Positions 37,901 through 46,700 of a stretch of 64,000 nt of DNA are shown piece after piece. Position 1 is the stretch's first letter, and the number at the start of each line of letters is the position of its first letter. The position numbers and the translations under genes are program-made. The DNA comes from Conus ventricosus. Taxonomy: Eukaryota; Mollusca; Gastropoda; Neogastropoda; Conidae. Where the stretch lies: NCBI GenBank assembly GCA_018398815.1, contig CM031601.1:20834466-20898465 (forward strand), written 5' to 3'. A model generated the notes under the pieces. The model was not told the DNA's origin and searched no databases. It saw only the letters and a list, made by a program, of their open reading frames with translations.

Positions 37901-40900
37901 GGTCATCTTCCGCTTTTCATACAAATTTTTTGGCAGAACGACAGTTTCAGGTCCGGGTTGGCACCACTCTCTCTGATGTTCACGAGCAGGAGTTGGGTGT
38001 TCCACAGGGGAGCATACTGTCTCCTGCCCTCTTTAGCATCAAGATCAACAACATTGTTTAAATCAGTTCAGCAGGGTTCAGACTGCTCATTGTTTGTGGA
38101 TGATTTTGCTGTCTACGCAACTGGAAGCCTGTACCCGAGCGTCCAGCGCAGGCTCCAGCTTTGTGTGGATAAAATCCATCAGTGGGCGGATGAAAACGGT
38201 TTCACCTTTTCTGCTACAAAGACACAGTGTATTCACTTCCATAATTTTCCAGATCCTGAAATTCAAGTAGGAAATCTCCCATTCCAGCTGTCAAAGAGGC
38301 CAAATTTAGGAGTTATTTTTGACCAGAAACTTAACTTTCTCAGCCATTAAAACCTCAAAACTGCTTGCCAGAAAGCACTGAATATTCTGCGGTCGTAGCG
38401 CACACAGACTGGGGCGCTGATAAGAAAACTTTGCTGCACCTCTACAGAGCCCTTTTCCGTTCCAAACTGGACTACGGTTGTGCTGTGTACGGCTCTGCAA
38501 GATCGTCTTACCTCAAAACTCTTGGACCCTATCCACCATCAAGGGCTCGTCTCTGTCTTGGAGCGTTCCGCACCACCCTGTGTACAGCCTGTACGCAGAG
38601 GCAGGTGAACCTTCACTGTCCAACTGCAGGCTGAAACTGTCTTTGAATTATTATATCAGACTGTTCTCGGGAAACCCGAAAACCTGCCTATGACTGTGTC
38701 TTTGACCCCCCGTTCCAAAGTAAGTTTGAAAACAACCCTAAATGTATTCCGCAGTTTGGGTCTTCGTATGCAGCCTCACGCGCGGAATGCAGGTCTAGAC
38801 CTAGGAGCTGTGTCGGATTTTTCCAAGTTTCCGGATCGCCTCCGTGGACCTTTTTCACACCAGAGATTCGTTTCGATCTTACAGCTTTTCGCAAAAAGTC
38901 TACCCGCTCTCTGGGGGTACAAGACGTTGTATGCTGACCTCTGTTCGAAATTCCCATCCTATTAAAAGTTTTCACTGACGGTTCCAAGTCTGAAGATGGA
39001 GTGGCCCGTGCAGGCTACTGCCTGGGGCTCCTTCTCAGATACTGTTGGAACATATACATTCAGATGCTTCTGTCTATTCTGCTGAACTTACTGCTCTGGT
39101 TCTGGCTTTGAAGATAATCTCACAATCTACGAAGAGGGACTTTCTGGTTCTGTCGGATTCACTGTCAGCTTTGGAGGCCATAGCTGGCCGCAACCTTCAG
39201 CATCCAGAACTTTTACATTCTATGAATTTTTAGCAAGTTGAAAGAGATGGTTACAACATTACACTTGCTTGGGTTCCTGGTCATGTTGGGATCGGCGGGA
39301 ACGAAATGGTTGATCGTTTAGCCAAGAACGCCACAAGAGAGAAACTTTCCAACATTTATATCCCCTGCTCAGATGTGAAACCCAAAATTAACGATTATGT
39401 GAGAGACCTCTGGCAGGAGGATTGGAACACACAGACGAGTAACAAACTCTTTCAGATCCGTCCAAACCTTAAGGACTTCCTCCCATCTACGTCGGGTGGT
39501 CGTAAAGAGGAAACGGTTCTGTGCCGGCTGCACACCGGCCATTCGTATTTTACCCATTCGTACCTTTTAAAGAGTGAAGAAGCTCCATGGTGCATTCCAT
39601 GTCATGCGCCACTCACAATGAAACTGTTCTTTTAGAGTGTTGGACTTGCTACGATGTAAGACACAAACATTTTACAGCGGAGTCCCTGAAGATCCTGACG
39701 TGATCATTGAGTTTTGAGAGAGATTAACATTTTTCATCTGATTTAAGATTTTACGGAAGAAAGATTTTTAACGAAGTTTCTGGTGCGTTTGCTAGACGAT
39801 GTCATTTAAAGAGATGTGTGAAAGTTTTTTTTTTTTTTTTTTTTTTTAAATGACGGGTGAGTTGATTTTTTAAAGTGGTGACAGCCCTGATGTGGCCCTT
39901 TGCGGTCGGGTTGGGCTATAAGCAACATTATCTTATCTTATCTTATCTGTCTGATCTTATCTTGTAACTCTGAGGTCAGTCTGACCTTATCTTGTAACTC
40001 TGAGGTCAGTCTGACCTCATCTTGTAACTGAGGTCAGTCTCACCTTATCTTGTAACTGAGGTCAGTCTCACCTTATCTTGTAACTCTGAGGTATGTCTGT
40101 ATTCTGTAACTCTTGAGGTATGTCTGACCTTATCTTGTAACTCTAGGTCAGTCTTTATCTTGTAACTCTGAGGTATGTCTGTATTCTGTAACTCTGAGGT
40201 CAGTCTGTCTTTATCTTGTAACTCTGAGGTAAGTGTGTCTTTATCTGCTGACTCTGAGGTAAGTGTATTTTGCTACAAATATCAAACTGATTTGGCCTCT
40301 CCCTTCACTTCTATACAACAGACTTGGCCTGTGTGTCGAACTGCTGGAGAGTTTGTAGCCCTCGGTTAACACAGTAAGACCAGCCATACGCTACAACCTG
40401 AAGTACACAACCAAGACTTTTCCCATGCAGGAAGGGAACTACCTGCTGGCCACGTAACCGTTGCCAGGCCAACACCACTCGGCTGGAGCTGAAGATCCGC
40501 TCCATCGAGGGCCAGCACGGCATGCTGCAGGCCTACATCACCCCACGCCTGCAGCCCAAGACCTGCCAGCTGAGGTCCTATCCCATCAAGCCTCTGTCCC
40601 TGCATCAGCGCTCCCACACCTTTGAGGAGGACAGGTCGGTGACATACTGAGAATCTGCACAGACTTTCGTATGTGAAATGGGAGGGGGGGGGGGGGGGGG
40701 GGGGGGGAAGGGAGGAATCAAATGAAAACAACTAGCTAAGTCAGACCAAGGAAAGAAAGAAGAAATAAACACAGCGGGAGGGAAATCAAATGAAACAATT
40801 AGCATAAGTCAGACCGAGGAAAGAAAGGACGAAATAAATGCAGCCTACTCAGTTGACTGGAAGAAAAGGCATGATTTTTTTTTTTTTTGAAAGAAAAAAA

Positions 40901-43666
40901 CATGATTAAAAATGGAAAGTGAATCATACTGCAGTGTTTCTGAAGACAAGGTAAAACACACAGGAGCTCACAAAACAAGGTGCATAGCAATGCAGATTTA
41001 ACATGGGATACTCTACAGACAGTGAAGTTTCAATCAATATGTCTTAAGTCAGACATTACAATAAAGAGATGTAAATGAACGCACTAAACTAAGCTCCTTG
41101 GATGGCAGTCGACATGAAAAAATGATTTTTTCATGCTGACAAGTTTCTAAGGAGTACTGCATAGAGCATTTTATATGTTTGTTTATAAAATTTCTGGAGA
41201 TACATTTCTCAAAAATCGCTTGGTGTAGAGGCCTTTGTTGAGGGATTCCACAGTTACATGGGGTAGGTGTTGTCATAGACCATCAATGCATACAGAAAGT
41301 TATGGGGTGGGGGTTGCCGTAGACCATTGATACACACAGAAAGCTATGGGGTGGATGGTGCCATAGACCATCAACACACAGAAAAGGTCTCTAATGCTAT
41401 AAGGCAGGTGTTTGCCATAGACCATCAACACATACAGAAAGCTATGAGATGGGTGTTGCCACAGACGATAACACAGAGAAAAAGTCTCTAAATGCTATAA
41501 GGCAGGTGTTGCCATAGACCATCAACAATACAGAAAGTTATGGGGTGGTGTTGCCATAGACCATCAACACATACAGAAAGCTATGAGACGGGTGTTGCCA
41601 TAGACCATCAGCACATACAGAAAGCTATGAGAGGGTGTTGCTATAGACCATCAGCACATACAGAAAGCTATGAGAGGGTGTTGCCATAGACCATCAGCAC
41701 ATACAGAAAGCTATGAGATGGGTGTTGCCATAGACCATCAACACATACAGAAAGCTATGAGATGGGTGTTGCCATAGACCATCAACACATACAGAAAGCT
41801 ATGAGATGGGTGTTGCCATAGACCATCAACACATACAGAAAGCTATGAGATGGGTGTTGCCATAGACCATCAACACATACAGAAAGCTATGAGATGGGTG
41901 TTGCCATAGACCATCAACACATACAGAAAGCTATGAGATGGGTGTTGCCATAGATGATCAACACATACAGAAAGCTATGAGATGGGTGTTGCCATAGACC
42001 ATCAACACATACAAAAAGGCTCACAATGCTATGAGGTGGGTGTTGCCATAGATGATCAACACATACAGAAAGCTATGAGATGGGTGTTGCCAATTGATGA
42101 TCACACATACAAAAGGGCTCGCTATGCTATAGATGGGTGTTGCCATAGACCATGAACACATACGGAAAGGTCTACTATGGTATGAAGTGGGTGTTGCCAT
42201 AGACCATGAACACATACGGAAAGGTCTTACTATGGTATGAAGTGGGTGTTGCCATAGGCCATCAACACACACAGAAAAAGTCTCACTATGCTATGGGGTG
42301 GTGTGTTGTCATAGAACTAGAACAACTGCACTATGAAGGTTCAACTAGCTATTGTGTGGGTGTCATCACAGGCCCATGAACACCTGAAGCTGACGGGGCA
42401 GTTCAGTCTGGCGTGAGAGATGCACGCCTGGGTGGCTTCACTTTGCCGGAGATGCCAGAGCGCCCCTGCTGGTGACATGGCCTCCTTCCAGTTTGTCTCC
42501 ACCTTCCTCAACACACAGCTGGACTGCAGCTACAGGTCCCTAGTCCTCCGTGTTGTCTCTGCGTCCTGTCTGGTGTCCTGGCAGTCTGTGAACTGTCTGT
42601 GTCCTGTGCTCTGTTTTGTGTCCTCTGTGTCCTGCGCATTGTTTCATGTCATCTGTCTCTGTCCTGTCTTGTGTCCTGTCTTTCATTGTTTTCTCAGGTA
42701 ACTGTGTTCTCTGCCTTTGTCCTGTGCTACATCTTTCTCATAAGTGGTTTATCATGGTTTGTGTCCAGCCTGTGTTACCTGTGTCATGTACAATGTATCT
42801 GGTTTGGTGTTGTTGTTATTCTCTTCTTATTTTTTGGGAGTACATATATAGTACCTATCCTCTGTTAGGGACCAATCCATGCTGTCATTGAAACAACTGG
42901 CTGCCTACCTAGGCAGAGTCTTCTAAAGAGCTGCCGGCTGTTGCTACATTCAGTTATTTCCCATGTCTTTCAGTCAAATATTGGTCACTCAAGTTTTTTC
43001 TCTCATTCTTTCAATTTTTCATGGAAGACACATGCTATGAGTATACATCTTGTCCTTGACAGCGGCCAAACTAGCCTTCTCTTCTGAAAGATGTTGGTGG
43101 AATTTAACGTTTGTAGAAGATGTTAGACGTTCATTTATGTACGGAACCTCAGTTAATTGTCTTTAAGTTATTCAAGGGATTTTTCTGTTTCCTGTCTGGT
43201 TTGTCTGTTGCCTTTGGCTCTGTGTAGTCTGCCTTGTCTGTGCCTGTGTCCTGTCTGGTTTCTCAGCATGTAAGCAGTATAAATTTTAGTGGATATGTTC
43301 TCTGCAGTAGAAAGATTACCTTTTTATTAATCGGTTTTCTTTTTTTTTTTATATATATATATTTTTTAATCTGCTTGTCATAAGTCGGATGACTTAATCA
43401 CTTGCTCTATGTTTACTTTTCATGAGAGAATGTCAGTGGATGGATAATTCCATTGTTTTGAGGGGCAGGTAAATGCAAACCATTATTCACAAAGAAAACT
43501 ATCCTCAGGAACTGGATAGGAGAGGCAGCGAGGCTGTGATGATGAGGGATCTGAAGGAGGGTGCACACAGCTGAAAAAAAAAATGTTGAGAAAAAAACAG
43601 AAATTCACCACTGTTCCCTCCTTCCCAAAGCCCAAACACTCTGCCATTTAATTCACCATCACCCCT

Positions 43667-43711
<45 letters not shown>

Positions 43712-46700
43712 GAGGAAAAAAAGGAGACAAAAGGGTTTTCATGATTTTCAGGAAAGGAGAAGCGGTGTTCCGCTCCGACAACATCTCCACGATCTCCATC
43801 CTGAAAGATGTGCTGTCCAAAGAGGCCACCAACAAGAAGATCCGATTGGAGATCACCTTTGGTCAGTTCCCCTCATTTTCATCAGTTGTGTCTTCACTCC
43901 TGTCTGTACTGTGACTATATCTTTCATAGGATTTCGATTGACTCCTGCTTGTTTGGGACTCTGTCTTTCATCTGATTGGGATTGGCTCCTGTCTTGTGAT
44001 TATGTCACTGGATGATTGGGATTGGCTCCTGTCTTGTGATTATGTCTACTGAATGGCTCCTGTCTTGTGATTATGTCTACTGAATGGCTCCTTTCTTGTG
44101 ATTTGTCTACTGAATGGCTCCTGTCTTGTGATTATGTCTACTGAATGGCTCCTGTCTTGTGATTATGTCTACTGGATGATTGGGATTGGCTCCTGTCTTG
44201 TGATTATGTCTACTGGATGATTGGGATTGGCTCCTGTCTTGTGATTATGTCTACTGAATGGCTCCTGTCTTGTGATTATGTCTACTGAATGGCTCCTGTC
44301 TACTGGATGATTGGGATTGGCTCCTGTCTTGTGATTATGTCTACTGGATGATTGGGATTGGCTCCTGTCTTGTGATTATGTCTACTGGATGATTGGGATT
44401 GGCTCCTGTCTTGTGATTATGTCTACTGAATGATTGGGATTGACTCCTGTCTTGTGATTATGTCTACTGAATGATTGGGATTGACTCATGCTTGTCTAGT
44501 GTGATTGTGCCTTTCATCTGATTTGAATTGATTCCTGTCATGTGTGACTGTCTTTCATCTGACTCTTTTTTTTCCTGGGGTGACTGTGTCTTTCATCTGA
44601 TTAAGATTGTGTGACTGCCTTTTATATGGTTTTGATTGACTCTGTTGTATGACTGTATCTTTGTCGACCTGTGCCATGTACGGCTGTGGTTTTCAGACAT
44701 CCAGGAGGAGACAATCCCCACCACTCTGGCCCTCATCCACCCTCGTCTGGAGTATCAGCTGCTGCTGGCCAAGAAAGTGCAGCTCATTGATGCCCTTAAG
44801 GTACTGACAGATGGAGGCATCTGTTTTCTGTATCTATTTACTTTTCCCTTTTTGCTGCAGATCAGTCAGGTGCAGCTCAGTGACACCATCGAGGTGTGGC
44901 TAATCCACATCACAGTCCTCTGTTTACTACACAAGAGAGTTGAAAAAAAAATTTTCAAAGTATTTTGAGAGTTGAATTCATTGAGGTGACAGCCCTGATA
45001 TGGCTGTTTGTGGTCAGTTGGGCAGTAAGCAAGATTTTCTCTCTGTTGAGTTCACATGAGATGAATCTCAATCGCTTGATAACCACTGTGAGCAAGCAGG
45101 CATTGGTTTTCCACCCCAACACGACCCTTTTTACTGTTGAAATTATCTGTTGAATACAAGCAATTCTTAAACAAACTTTTGCCCAGCACAAGAAATTTTG
45201 CAAGTTTTAGAGAAGCAAAATATTACTATCATCGACTTGTTAGCACATGCTTGAAGAAAAGAAGTCAGTCCAAGTTTTAGAGATGCAAAATATTACTATC
45301 ATCGACTTGTTAACACATGCTTGAAGAAAAGAAGTCAGTCCAAGTGTTCTCACATGTTCGCATAAAAGACAGTTTTTTTATCCTGAGTGTCAGCGGTTAG
45401 AGTCTATGATGGAAGGATTAAGAACAAAATTGCTTTCTGTAGATGGGTTCTGTGTTGTGTTCTGTGATCGGCTAGAGGCTTTGAAGACTGTACTCGCCCT
45501 ATCTCTAAAAGCAGGCTAGAGGCTTTGAAGACTGTACTCGCCCTATCTCCAAAGCAGGCTAGAGGCTTTGAAGACTGTACTCGCCCTATCTCCAAAAGCA
45601 GGCTAGAGGCTTTGAAGACTGTACTCGCCCTATCTCCAAAAGCAGGCTAGAGGCTTTGAAGACTGTACTCGCCCTATCTCCAAAAGCAGGCTAGAGGCTT
45701 TGAAGACTGTACTCGCCCTATCTCCAAAAGCAGGCTAGAGGCTTTGAAGACTGTACTCGCCCTATCTCCAAAAAGCAGGCTAGAGGCTTTGAAGACTGTA
45801 CTCGCCCTATCTCCAAAAGCAGGCTAGAAGCTTTGCAAAGCCATCAAACAGATGACTATCTCATTACAATTTTTTTTTCTTTTTCTTTTTTAAATCTGAA
45901 AAAAAAAAGATGAAATAATCTGTAACGTGATGTGCAGAGACAACAATGTTTTGCTTGCAGTAAAGAGATAGATTTCAGTACCTTCCAAAAAAGAAGAAAG
46001 GCATTGGTCTAAGATAGTGTATACATGGACAGGATCCTTCATGAAGATGGTGCTGTGTTGCAGGAGCTGCAGGTGAATGAGAACGACCTGAACTTCATGT
46101 CCACGGAGTACCAGCAGATTGTGGAGGAGGCCGACACCCTGCAAGCCGAGTTCAAACGTCAGCCTGCCACCTGGAGCGACTCTATGGTCAGTGAGCCTCT
46201 GTGGTCTAGTGTCACATGCTCTGAAAGTGTGTGGTATCGTAATTATTTTTTATGTCTTGTCTTTAAATGTGAAGAGTATTCATATTGCCCTGAGGATAAA
46301 CAAGGGGTATGGAAGTACATTGAAGCATGGTCTGTAATTCTTGTAAACAGAAACAAGAGCAAGAAAAAACCAACTGTTAAGCATGTCAAGAAAAAAAGCA
46401 TCTCTTGTGATGTCAAGCAGATGAATAAGGTAAATCTGCTTGACCATTCTTTTATGGGTAATGAGCAAGATGGGGACATATTCTTTACTTTTTTTTCTTT
46501 TTTTTCTTTTTTCCTGCTCATTTTTTTTTTTTTTTTTTTTGAGGAGGCATTCATTAATCACTGTGAAAGAATCCCCTTGTTCTCATATTTCCAGAGCATA
46601 AAACTCTTTAGTTGTTCGTTCCTTGGAATAAGAAATGGTACATGTTGAAACCTTTTTGCCGAAACTTCAGTACTGATTTTCAGCAGGAGATGGTATGGTA

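Larger units (their letters stand above)
32758..39946 (+). mobile_element. I-group LINE with RNase H domain, nearly full length
   Basis: A plus-strand element in intron 13 flanked by GTCTGATCTT at 32748-32757 and 39947-39957, an apparent target duplication. It has a 5' leader starting CCTCCGGGGGTTGC, ORF1 with three CCHC-type knuckles, an EEP endonuclease, a reverse transcriptase and an RNase H domain. The 3' end carries an ATCTT-repeat tail. Frames break many times in the pol part. A 1276-bp DNA transposon interrupts ORF1. The RNase H domain points to the I/Nimb group rather than Jockey proper. Confidence 0.92.
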
